From Styela clava (lineage: Eukaryota; Chordata; Ascidiacea; Stolidobranchia; Styelidae), in the NCBI RefSeq assembly GCF_964204865.1, contig NC_135257.1, positions 12,112,151-12,176,150 of the forward strand: DNA of 64,000 nucleotides, in the 5' to 3' direction. The translations under genes were made by a program, and so were the position numbers. Of this stretch, positions 23,930 through 33,583 are shown piece after piece (the first letter of the stretch is position 1; the number at the start of each line of letters is the position of its first letter). The notes below the pieces were generated by a model, which saw only the letters and a program-made list of their open reading frames with translations, was not told the origin of the DNA and searched no databases.

Positions 23930-25381
23930 AGTTCTGACGAAAATGATTTTATGAAATATATTGCAAAAATATATGGCAACTGTAATCGAAAAAAATGAAA
24001 AATCAGGCACTTGCGAAATTTGACCCCTCATCACAAGTCCCAATCGTTTTTCTTTTTTACCAAAAAAGACGTCATTTCAATCATACAAAAGAGTGTATAT
24101 TTTAGTTTTCTGCTTCAAAGTAAGTATGAACATCGAGAAATAGGTTTTTACAAAGTGCCTGAAATTTCACAAGTGCCTGGTTTTAGTATTTTGTGCTTGC
24201 TGTTGCCAGATTTTATCATTCCTATTCAATTTCAAATAAATCCAAAAAGTACGATGTTTATCTATATGTTGTCAAATAATATTGCTCATTGTAAAAACGC
24301 TAAAATTGTTGTAGAACTAGGAATTTATTTTAAAAAGCAATGATTAGTAAGTTCTAACTCAAATAATTTAGAAAAATTGTTGCGAAAATATATGGCACCT
24401 GTTATCGAAAAAAATGAAAAATCAGGCACTTGCGAAATTTGACCCCTCATCACCAGTCCCAATCGTTTTTGTTTTTTACCAAAAAGACGTCATTTCAATC
24501 ATAAAAAAGAGTGTATATTTTAGTTTTCTGCTTCAAAGTGTATAAAAACACCGAGAAATATGTTTTTACGAAGTGCCTGAAATTTCACAAGACCACTGTG
24601 AAGCTAGCAGCATTTTCAGCCAGAATATTTTTACATATTGAATATAGTTTCCACGCGCATATAATGTTCACTTATAGTTACATATAAAGATTGAAAGATT
24701 GCACAAGTGCCTGGTTTTAGTATTTTGTGCTTGAGGTTGCCAGATTTTATTATTCATATTCAATTTCAAATAAATCCAGAAAGTGCGATGGTTGACCATA
24801 TGTTGTCAAATGGTATTGCTCATTGCAATATTAAAAACGCTCAAATTGTTGTGGAACAGTGAATTTGCGTTAGAAAGCAAAGAATAGTAAGTGCTGACGC
24901 AAATAATTTAGGAAAATAATTGCGAAAAAATATGGCAACTGTCACCGAGAAAAATGAAAAATCAGGCACTTGCGAAATATGACACGCCTCCATCAGTCAC
25001 AAACGGTATTGTATTTTACCAAGAAGTTGTAAATTCAACCATACAAAGTGTTTATATTCAATTTTCTGCTTTAGAGTAATCAGATACATTGTAAAATAGG
25101 TTTTGACCAAGTGCCTGAAATTTCACAAGTGCCTGATTTCTATATTTTGTAATCAATGTTGCCACATTTTACTATTGAAAAATTATTTATACCCTAATAA
25201 ATTGGAAATAATATTGTTTTATTGCAATATAGGGATGCAAAAATTATTTAAAGTCCAATTATCTTGTCAGGTAAATTGGAAATCCCAATGACGTACGGTA
25301 AAAATAAAAAAATATCAAAGTGCCTAAAATGGTGCCTGAAAAAGTGCCTGAATTCGCGAGTGCCTGGTTTTAGGGAGACCC
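23930..25381 (-). repeat. Right arm of long inverted-repeat element
   Basis: Reverse complement of the left arm. It shows the same ~425-bp periodicity but is shorter, and one unit is interrupted near 24590-24705 by unrelated sequence ('ccactgtgaagctagcagca' ...). The arms are not identical, so the element is not brand new. Confidence 0.85.
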
Positions 25382-25390
25382 GGTTATTGT

Positions 25391-26685
25391 TTACCATCAT
25401 CTAAAGCCCATGAATTTTATTGTTCAAATGAGTGGTCGTAATACTTACTAAATACAGCGCGAAACAGCGCAGAAGAGAGGGAAACATTTTTCTTTCATTA
25501 TTTATAAGCGTCCGTAAAATTTTAAACAATTTGATGGGAAACAGTATACAGTTGTAGGGAATGATCCGAGTTTATATCAGTAATCTTCAATGTCTTTAAA
25601 TAACCTAACAATACAGCAATGCGATTTTCTCTGAATTATATATTGAATTTGTTAAAGTACAGTACTCTCTATTTGGCAGACCAGCTTTTCTAATAATCAT
25701 TTTCAATGCGAACGTTAATCACATCAGCAAATAGGATTGGAGTTGAGTTCGATGATCGCATGGTCGTGACTCGTATCACTCCCTCCCGTCCATATCAAAG
25801 CAATTTTTATTTTATTTTCGTTACATTTTTTTTCGTATTGATGACTGTTTGTATCTTGGTTGACAAAGTACCAAATATCTCTCTCTTTTTTATACGGAAC
25901 CAGGTTCTGTGGATAAAAAAAGGGTTCTGTGGATGTGATCACCATTGTACTTGATTAAAGTGTAGTAATACAATTTTACACATGCCCTATACAACTATAC
26001 AATAAATCTGATGTAAAGTATTGAAGAGTAGAAATATTTTTTTATCAGCCGACTCATTTTATGTCTTTATTTTATAATTTCATATTTTTTTAATCCATAC
26101 TGACAGTTCGACCACAGCGTAAAAAAAATGGTCGGAGCCTGCATACTGACCAACACGAATCAATGTTTAAATATTCACTGTACTGTATTTCTATAAAAAT
26201 CTGTACCTATTGTCCTTTCTTAACATTGTTTTGTGGAAATAAAATCTCTCTCTCTCTCTACCGTTATTATACCTAGTGAAAGAGGGGTTTGTACTGTTAT
26301 AATTGTGTTTTAATGTGGGGGCTATTTTTGCAATGGGAAACGGTCCCTTCACATGTTCTGTGTCAAATTTAGTATTTCAATTGGCATATTTTATGATAAC
26401 AAATATAATGAAATAAACATATATAATCAATTGCACAGGGGTTGCTTAAGCTTCTGGAATGTTTCATTGGGTTCTGCCCCTACCAAGAGGTTGAAACCCA
26501 ATGGTTTATCAGGTTGTATAATTATTATTCTGTAATATATTTGAAATAATCTTTTCAAAGATGATGACCAACTTTTGATCGATATATTCATGATGATGCA
26601 TGAGACAATCAGGTTAATCTTTAGTCTGTCAACCTCTTTAATATTTCGATATTGTTTGAACTAACATTAAATTTCATTTTTCCAG
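25391..26685. other. Intergenic, no gene; possible LINE tail
   Basis: 'gtggaaataaaatctctctc' with a (CT)n run near 26235-26260 looks like a non-LTR retrotransposon 3' end, or a plain microsatellite. Overlapping small frames at 25706-25954 are not recognisable. The last part is presumably the MED19 promoter or upstream leader. No clear TATA box was identified. Confidence 0.4.
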
Positions 26686-26707
26686 CTTTAAGTCATAAAC
26701 AAGTAAA
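26686..26707 (+). promoter_or_regulatory. 3' splice acceptor just before MED19 ATG
   Basis: 'catttttccag|cttta' places an acceptor at 26684-26685, 22 bases before the ATG. No upstream coding exon is needed, so this joins either a non-coding 5' exon or a trans-spliced leader. Confidence 0.5.
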
Positions 26708-27391
26708 ATGAATATAAGTTTGCAAGGTGGCGATCACCAGATTCCTAGCTCCGGATTAGGTAGCCATCCTAATAATGATCGTATGAATTTTTCACATGAT
26801 TTTTTCCAACAGCCTGCCACAATGGAGACACAGCAAATGAACATTGAAAAATCTGAACCTCCTGTGTGCACTTCTACTGGGATATATTTATTAAAAGATC
26901 AGGTTGAGCCATCAGTTGTATCGGGAAGCACAAATCTTCTAGCACATTACAATTTAGAAACAACATATAACAAATTTTGCGGCGGAAAGAAAGTAAAAGA
27001 AAATTTAAGTTCATTTCTTCCGGATTTGCCTGGGTTTATTGACACACTTGCAATACAAGACAATAGTAGTTTAAAAGCGTTGATCGATCGACCCCCTGTT
27101 GGTAATAAAGAAATTCAACCACTATCACAGCCTTTATTATCAAGTTTCCGTTTGCATCCTGGGCCTTTGCCTGATCATTATCGTTCCTTATATCAATCAA
27201 TTGACTCAACACGACGAAAAAGCAAGCATCATAAAAAACGTAGGTCAGACCCAATGCAAAATACTCATATTAATGAAGGAGAAGAATTTGAGCCCAGAAA
27301 GCATAAAAAGAAAAAACATGAAGATGGTGAAAAGAAAAAGAAGAAAAAAGAAAAGAAAAAGAAGAGGGAAAGAGATAAAGAAAGAACCTGA
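26708..27391 (+). CDS. MED19: Mediator complex subunit 19 (MED19)
   Basis: A 227-residue intronless protein. MED19 is a head/middle-module subunit of Mediator, which bridges transcription factors and RNA polymerase II in the nucleus. Residues 72-90 (GSTNLLAHYNLETTYNKFC) and the following GGKKVKENLSSFLPDLPGF, then NSSLKALIDRPP and SFRLHPGPLPDHYR, are the conserved MED19 core in its usual order. The last ~55 residues form a Lys/Glu/Arg-rich tail (KHKKKKHEDG ... RERDKERT), as in animal MED19, where the tail is likewise basic. Length is close to vertebrate MED19 (about 195-245). The start is the first in-frame ATG after the acceptor at 26685. A polyadenylation signal AATAAA lies at 27554-27559. 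The next gene begins 645 bp downstream on the same strand. Confidence 0.95.
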   Translation: MNISLQGGDHQIPSSGLGSHPNNDRMNFSHDFFQQPATMETQQMNIEKSEPPVCTSTGIYLLKDQVEPSVVSGSTNLLAHYNLETTYNKFCGGKKVKENLSSFLPDLPGFIDTLAIQDNSSLKALIDRPPVGNKEIQPLSQPLLSSFRLHPGPLPDHYRSLYQSIDSTRRKSKHHKKRRSDPMQNTHINEGEEFEPRKHKKKKHEDGEKKKKKKEKKKKRERDKERT

Positions 27392-28012
27392 TTTGCAGGA
27401 CACACAAGAATATTTTTTGCCATCAAGTTCAATCATTCAAAAAAACTTGAGGGCGAAGTGAATCACCCATTTGGGACTAGCGATTCAAACCGGCAGATAG
27501 TTCTTGTTAAAATTGCAGATGGAATTTCAGGGCAATCAATCATATATTATTTGAATAAAACTTGCTGTCCCATTGATTCATCTTCGTCAATAAACTTGAA
27601 CAAGAAAGAGCTATTTATAATAAGATGCGAAATGATAATCTCTTCTCAAATTATAGTCTTACTTTATGTTTGAATATCTTGGCCCTTTGATATTTCAATT
27701 GTACTGTTTTGGTCATAATTCTAGTCAAGAGGATTGTATGTACAGGTCTATATGCATCAAATCATATGTCGCTAATGGATTATGACGGGGGCTCTTTCAT
27801 CTTATCAGCAAATATGCTGTAAAAACGGAATTTACTGTGATAATATTGATAACAGTTTTGCTGTAAATTTCATGTCATTTGCTTGAGATCCTGATTGATC
27901 AAATTTGGAATAGTATTTATATTCTATTTCAGAATATTACAGTTTATCTTTTCACTATATCTTAGGCCTTATTTTTAAATTATGTCCATCTTTTTTGTAT
28001 TTTCTTTTTTAG

Positions 28013-28036
28013 ATACTAAACAGCTCTATTGTTAGA
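28013..28036 (+). promoter_or_regulatory. 3' splice acceptor just before the adaptin ATG
   Basis: A pyrimidine tract 'ttttttgtattttctttttt' and AG at 28011-28012 precede the ATG by 24 bases. As with MED19, no upstream coding exon is visible, so the site either removes a 5' UTR intron or accepts a spliced leader. Confidence 0.5.
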
Positions 28037-29776
28037 ATGAATTATGATTCCTCCCATGATATCAGTCGTAGACTTTCTAAGGAATTATCAACAGACTTAA
28101 ATAGGAATTCTCAAGCAATATTGGAAATACTGAAAGATCTTTTGAGAATGTGTGATGGTGAATTACTTGAGTCTACACGTGTGTTGAATTCGGTTATACA
28201 GCTGACTCAAGTTAAAGATGTACGGGTGAAAAAGATTGTATATTTGTACCTTTCATTTGTTGGGGAACATGATTCAGAAATTTGGTTGCACATCACAAAC
28301 TCTATATCAAATGACTTGTTGGATCCTAATCCATTTGTCAGAAAAGCTGCTATTCTTATTCTGACTGATTCCCATTCAATATCGTCTTTACTTAATGAGA
28401 CGAGAATGAATAGCATTACTAATTGCTTGAAAGATAATAATCCATCTGTTCGAAGATATGCTGTTGCAGGCATCGGAAAATTGTACAGACTTTTTAGTAT
28501 TCAAAAAGTTGAATTTGATACTGCCACTGTTTTTGACAAACTTGTACAAATGATATATGTGGATGAGGATCCAACTGTTATCGTAGAATGTATAAGGTGT
28601 TTGCAACTAGGGAAAAAGCATGAAGTTAAAACTGAACTTCTCATCTCGTTGTTGGAAAGGATGGATATGGTAGAAGAATGGACAAAAATGGAAATTGTAG
28701 TCCTGTTTACAAAATGTTCAAATCCTCTCAAAATGACACATGAAGAAATCTTCCAAGTTCTTAATATCTTGGATCCTCACTTAGATGACAAAAATCCAAT
28801 TTTTTTCACTTTATCCTGTGCGACTGCAATGCTTCATGTATCAAAAAGATTTGCTAAAATTTATTCTGATGTGAAGACAAGAATAGTAGATTTCTTAATT
28901 TCAAAACTCGCGCTCGTTACATTACCTATGCAAAGCCTTCATCTTATAATGCTCAATGAACTTTTAGACAAATCTTCAAATTCAAAATTGTTTCCATATT
29001 GGAAAAAATTCCTTCTTCTTTCCACTGATGATGCATTTTTGAAAGTTCAAAAGTTGAAAATTCTTTCTAGGACTGCCACCACAGAAAACGTTTTAACAAT
29101 TTTTCGTCACATAACTGGCATAATTATGACAGCAATAGAAAGTGAACTAATTTTTGAAGCTGTAGATTCTTTAACAGTTATACATCAACATTTGCCATCA
29201 AATTGTGAAACCTTTCTTCAGAGTATTTTGAAGCATGATAACACCTCCATTGTTGATTCAGCCCTGGTAGCCTTGTGGAAGATAAAATCTGACTTGAAAG
29301 ATAAGGAGTTATCCATTGATTCTAATACTCTAATGGACGAGGTCGTCAAAATTTACAGAAAACTTTCATGTGATTACTCAAAAGTTGCCTTTTTGTCACT
29401 TGTGTGTACCTTTTCAAGAAGCAAACCTCATATGAAAATAATAATGAAAATTCTCAAACAAGAGATTGCTACATGGTCTCATATATCAGACTATTTATTC
29501 AAATTAGTGCTTCTTAGATCTGCATTTATATTCTATTTCAAATTTCCAAAAAGTTTTCAAACAATTCTGGGTGAAATAATGCACTTAATGTTTTCAGAAA
29601 ATAATTTAATTTTAAACAGACATGCAATGATGTATTATACTTTACTGAAGACAAATGTGCAAGCAGCAAATACGTTTGCCTCAGATTTGTCAAAAGAACT
29701 CAGCTATCAATTTCCTAAACATTTTACAAATCGCTCTGAGTGCGGTTTACAAACACTGCAATTCCTCAAATTGTAA
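28037..29776 (+). CDS. AP4B1: AP-4 complex beta-subunit-like adaptin, trunk only
   Basis: A 579-residue intronless protein rich in alpha-helical HEAT-type repeats. AP-4 sorts cargo at the trans-Golgi network, and beta-4 is one of its large subunits. The beta-adaptin N-terminal trunk is recognisable from KKIVYLYLSFVGEHDSE (about 69-85), LLDPNPFVRKAAILI (about 97-111), LKDNNPSVRRYAVAGIGKLY (about 131-150) and DEDPTVIVECIRCL (about 176-189). The part around FPYWKKFLLL...FLKVQKLKIL fits AP-4 beta better than the AP-1/2/3 betas. Human AP4B1 is about 739 residues. This one stops after ...RHAMMYYTLLKTNV..., so it lacks the hinge and C-terminal appendage. A 3' splice acceptor (ttttttag, 28011-28012) lies 25 bp before the ATG. 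The AP-4 assignment is moderately sure, the beta-adaptin family very sure. Confidence 0.82.
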   Translation: MNYDSSHDISRRLSKELSTDLNRNSQAILEILKDLLRMCDGELLESTRVLNSVIQLTQVKDVRVKKIVYLYLSFVGEHDSEIWLHITNSISNDLLDPNPFVRKAAILILTDSHSISSLLNETRMNSITNCLKDNNPSVRRYAVAGIGKLYRLFSIQKVEFDTATVFDKLVQMIYVDEDPTVIVECIRCLQLGKKHEVKTELLISLLERMDMVEEWTKMEIVVLFTKCSNPLKMTHEEIFQVLNILDPHLDDKNPIFFTLSCATAMLHVSKRFAKIYSDVKTRIVDFLISKLALVTLPMQSLHLIMLNELLDKSSNSKLFPYWKKFLLLSTDDAFLKVQKLKILSRTATTENVLTIFRHITGIIMTAIESELIFEAVDSLTVIHQHLPSNCETFLQSILKHDNTSIVDSALVALWKIKSDLKDKELSIDSNTLMDEVVKIYRKLSCDYSKVAFLSLVCTFSRSKPHMKIIMKILKQEIATWSHISDYLFKLVLLRSAFIFYFKFPKSFQTILGEIMHLMFSENNLILNRHAMMYYTLLKTNVQAANTFASDLSKELSYQFPKHFTNRSECGLQTLQFLKL

Positions 29777-32700
29777 TTAACTATTACGAGTGTGTCTTTT
29801 GAAGTGATTTTGATGTTTCCACTCCCGCACCTTTATGGTTGTATATTTCAACCTTTGTTGGAGATTCTTGATGTTCCACCTTAGGTCTTCAAAAGATGAT
29901 GCCAGACATTTGTGTTTCAAACCCATATATGGTGTTGTACATGCCGTCAGCAACGATTGCCAGCTTATTTATATACATTATCATAAGATACATACATAAG
30001 TTTACTGCGAGATTTTTGGCGGATTTTTTAATTTATCTGAATTGAATTAATCGCCTACCCAGAATCATGAATACTCCAGTTGTAGTCGTATACTGTATTC
30101 TATTGTCACTAAATTCTACTGTTTCATTTTAATACTTCTTTTACACACGATTACTGTGTCAGCAAAGAAAAAATATATATCAGTTCGTTTTATTTAAATA
30201 TGCAGTGTAGCCTACATGTAGATCGTTTTGCAAAATTGTTGGTGTTGTGAAAATCGCCTTTCTCTACAACCAATTGACTCATTTATTTCAAATATTCAGT
30301 ATTTAAAGATGGAACAAGTCATAAAATAGCAATTTTTTTTTCGGGGTTTCTATGTGGCCTGGCAATTCTATCCATAAATTTTGCTATTTTCCACTATCTT
30401 TCGGACAAACTCGTGCACAGCAAAGGCTTCATCGGTGACGGCGTAAATTGCAACGTTGGTGAACATGCTTTGAATAATCGGATAGCGGGTTCTCTGTGAT
30501 TCGTATCCATCTGCACTGAAGTCAAACCTTGTGTCCACGTATTCAATCATTGTTCCCGTTTTTGTTTATTGCTCAGTTGATATATGTTTCTAATTTCTTT
30601 ATATTGATATATATTTATTTAATAAATGTTACATTATGTGTGTGTGGTCTTATCACCGCCAAAGCTCTTGAATTTCTTGAACGCATATTTGACTGGCGGG
30701 GAACTGAGGAACAGCATGAAGACAGATTTACTGAATGCAATTTGGTTATTAAAGTTGGCCTGACTCAAAAATACCAATTTTGTACTTGCTGATTTGGTTG
30801 TCAAGAAAATAGGTACAGCGAAAACTTGTAAAAATCCCTCTGAAGAAACAACATCAACAGGTGTTAGCTTCTTCGACATCTAATATTATGTAATATAATA
30901 AACTTTGTATGCTCTTGTTTCGTTGATTCTCATTAAATTCAATGATTTCAAATCTAGATGTATTTTCTAGATGCTTTATTTTTGAATCTAGACGTTTTTT
31001 GAAGTCAATCTAGATATTTTTAGTCAGAGAAAAGTGACAGCCCTGTAAGAGTACTTACTGAAGGTGAATGCGTTATTTTGTTTGTTTCGTTGTTTCCCGC
31101 TAACATTGTTAGCGAACGTATCACATGTAAAATCAATTCTAATTGGTCCTGTTCGGACGTTCGCGTGAATGTAGCATTGAACAACGTTTTTTGTAAGATG
31201 TTATTTATCTACAGAAAAGCATGCTTGGGCGAATAAGTAAATTCTCAATGCTTGAAAACGGCAGACTATTTCTTTATTCCTTTTGCTGTAAATAAAAAAA
31301 TATAAATTCGGATCATTTGTATCGTTAGCGTCTATTTCTTTCTATTTTTCGAACTGAACTCGATATTCAGACAGAAAATATGTGCATGAACTCTCGATGA
31401 CAATATGGTCAATGAAGACAGTCGGGATGGCTTAAATGTAGGCCTATGTAGTAAAATTGGAAACTGTAAAGTTACAAGAGGCGTCCCGCTTTGAGGTCAA
31501 AAAAATATGGTAACCCTAACCATAGGCACAGTCCATAATTCAAAACAATATTTTTGTTCCAGAGAATGCTTCCTCCAGCTTGTGCCGAGTCGAGATCGAA
31601 GCACATTGGGAAGAGTTATTACTCGGCACATTTCTCCCGGATGTGAAACATGGTCGAATGACTGGGCCGCCTACATCAATTTGCCTAATATTTAATATTA
31701 TGTTTCTTTTAATTAACCTAAATGGGGTTCTTTCTTTTTCTTAATCGGGTTAGCAACAAAATGGTTCATTGGTTAAAATTACCCTAGGTATTCAATAATT
31801 TTCTAGGAAAATCACATCAAACGATATCAAAAACGCATATTTTTATTAAATTTTACGAAAATACCGCACTTCGTGAATATAGAATAAGATAATAGTCTTG
31901 ACTATTGTAAAGAGCGTTCTCAATATTTATAAATTAACGAAAATCCATCCTAAATAAACCCCATACATATAAAAATCTCCAATTTAGTGTTTTATTATTT
32001 TTGTCCGGGTAGCTCAGTGCAGAGAATGAACGAGTATTCTCATAGTTTTGAGTATTCGCTTGTACAGAATTTAGCTTAGCTGTTTGGTTTTTATCCATTG
32101 TTTGTTCGTTTCAGGGCGAATGAAAATAAGATGGAAATTATAGTTATACACGAGACTCTTTCGCACTCCCAATTTTTTCCCACCCAAGTTTATTAAAATT
32201 CGCTTCGAACAAGGTTGTATGCAGCCAGGAAATTGCTCTTGGAGCAGTGGTTCTTAACCGGGGGCCTGTGACTCTCACAGGAAAACTCTCCGTTCTTCCT
32301 AGTTTCATTGCTTTATAAAGGTATTTCACAGGGTTGAGCATGAATTGTTTAGGATTGGGAACTAGAAGAGGGCCACACTAATCTAAATTCTCCATAATTT
32401 GATTTCTTGCACTGCTTTTTGCAAAATTCTCATGTTTTGTGGTAATATTGTGGGCACTAACTGCTGTTTTCTCCATGGCCTCTATAGGTTGATATCGCAG
32501 TAACAATAGAAGCAGTGAGCATATCGTTCTTACCCTTTCGACTTCGTTTGACATCGTCAAATTCCTTTTCATATTCGAAACGGAACTCGTGCTTACGCTA
32601 ACTTATTGTCTAAATTATGGTTAATGCTTAAAAACAGTATCCCTAAAAACTAACAGCAACTATTGTAAATGTGTCAGAGTTAGCCTGGAAATACTGAAAA

Positions 32701-33583
32701 CCCTACCGTTAACAGAAACAGTTCACGATGAGAGCGAGTCCGAGATATGAGATTATGTTAGAATTGATCACAATACTAACACAGCAAAGCGTCACCCCTC
32801 GTTTTCACGGAAGCTTTATACGCAAAATACGAACGAGTCATCCATGCTTCTCAGACAAAATAAGCACGCAACTCAAAAATAAGCACTTTTCTTAGAAATA
32901 AGCACATTGTTATTTTATAGGACGCAGTCTAGAAAATAAGCACAAATCTTAGAAATAAGCACGATATGGCAACCATGATTATATCCCAGCATTGTTCACT
33001 CGTTTATTTAATTTGGTTCAAATCAGGTATTTAATGATGTAAAGAGGATGACGTGGCTGTTATATGTATTTATTGTCAAAATCTGGTAAGGCAATGTTTT
33101 TGACAACTGGATTCATCTCCACAACGATTGCCTTGGGCTATTTGCGGATTAAAACATTTCCGTATAACAACGCTATCATAAGTTGCATTAATGGAAATCT
33201 TATATTGTGATCGTAAAATTAAAGTGTGATTATTGGACAGTTGAATGCGTAGTGATTTAATTCCCGTATTCGATTGGACAGTGCGCCATAACTGAAGAGC
33301 GGTCAATTTCAGGGACACACGTAGCCTACAGTATAACATAGTTAGTTTGATGATCAGATAGTTCCATTGTAATTGTCAGACAAAAAGATATGAGGTGGTT
33401 GGAATTTTTACCATTCACTGGTTCTTCAAGTATTTTGTTAGTAATCTGCGTGTCGCTAAAACTTATTTATTTGATTTTAGCATGCGCCTCGATATATCAT
33501 CAATGCGTTGTTCATTTATGCATGTTTTATATAAAGCACCTATTTTGTAATGTGTAACTTCTACATGGTTACAACGTTTTGTC
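29777..33583. other. Intergenic/repeat stretch with only relics
   Basis: The adaptin 3' UTR begins here; no strong AATAAA was found. Minus-strand frames at 30368-30550 (...RYPIIQSMFTNVAIYAVTDE...) and 30634-30879 (MSKKLTPVDVVSSEGFLQVF...) face one another with possible splice borders, but I recognise neither. They could be exons of an unknown gene or old transposon sequence. A CAGTGGTTCTTAACCGGGGG hAT-like end at 32245 has no partner. 'aaataagcac' words recur at 32845-32985. A minus frame at 33076-33339 is not recognised. Confidence 0.4.
31507..31698 (+). pseudogene. Merlin / ISXO2-type transposase fragment
   Basis: The frame reads ...CFLQLVPSRDRSTLGRVITRHISPGCETWSNDWAAYINLPNI. The pattern 'L-x-L-V-P-x-R-(S)-x-x-T-L-x-x-x-I-x-x-x-I-x-P-G-x-x-x-x-S-D-x-W-x-A-Y' is the second catalytic segment of IS1016/ISXO2-like DDE transposases, known in animals as Merlin. 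Where a catalytic Asp is expected before the Trp (S-D-x-W), this copy has S-N-D-W, and the remainder of the enzyme is absent, so it is a dead fragment. It is the only Merlin coding sequence I see in the window. Confidence 0.6.

Larger units (their letters stand above)
20132..25381. mobile_element. 5.25-kb DNA transposon with kilobase-long inverted repeats and a 9-bp target duplication
   Basis: The left end GGGTCTCCCTAAAACCAGGC is exactly inverted at 25362-25381. The flanks GGTTATTGT at 20123-20131 and 25382-25390 are identical, a 9-bp target site duplication. The left arm (to about 21850) and right arm (from about 23930) are reverse complements. Each is built of about 420-426-bp tandem units carrying the word CAGGCACTTGTGAAATTTC and its inverse (unit starts near 20377, 20796, 21220 and 21646). 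Well over twenty AGGCACTT/AAGTGCCT words are present, probably transposase-binding sites. The central ~2 kb has no recognisable transposase. The 9-bp duplication and GG...CC ends fit Mutator-like or Merlin elements. The superfamily is not settled. Confidence 0.85.

Noticed and set aside
21071-24343. ORFs of 69-110 codons (minus at 21071 and 21476, plus at 24011) sharing sequence such as ...PGFSILCL...
   Set aside because: They are readings of the inverted arms of the 5.25-kb element. Similar peptides on opposite strands follow from the inverted repeat.
27099-27461. 120-codon plus-strand frame rich in Lys/Arg overlapping MED19
   Set aside because: Alternative frame of the MED19 basic tail. 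MED19 itself has the conserved core and the right length.
28207-28731. Minus-strand frames opposite the adaptin gene
   Set aside because: Shadow frames of a well-supported plus-strand coding sequence.
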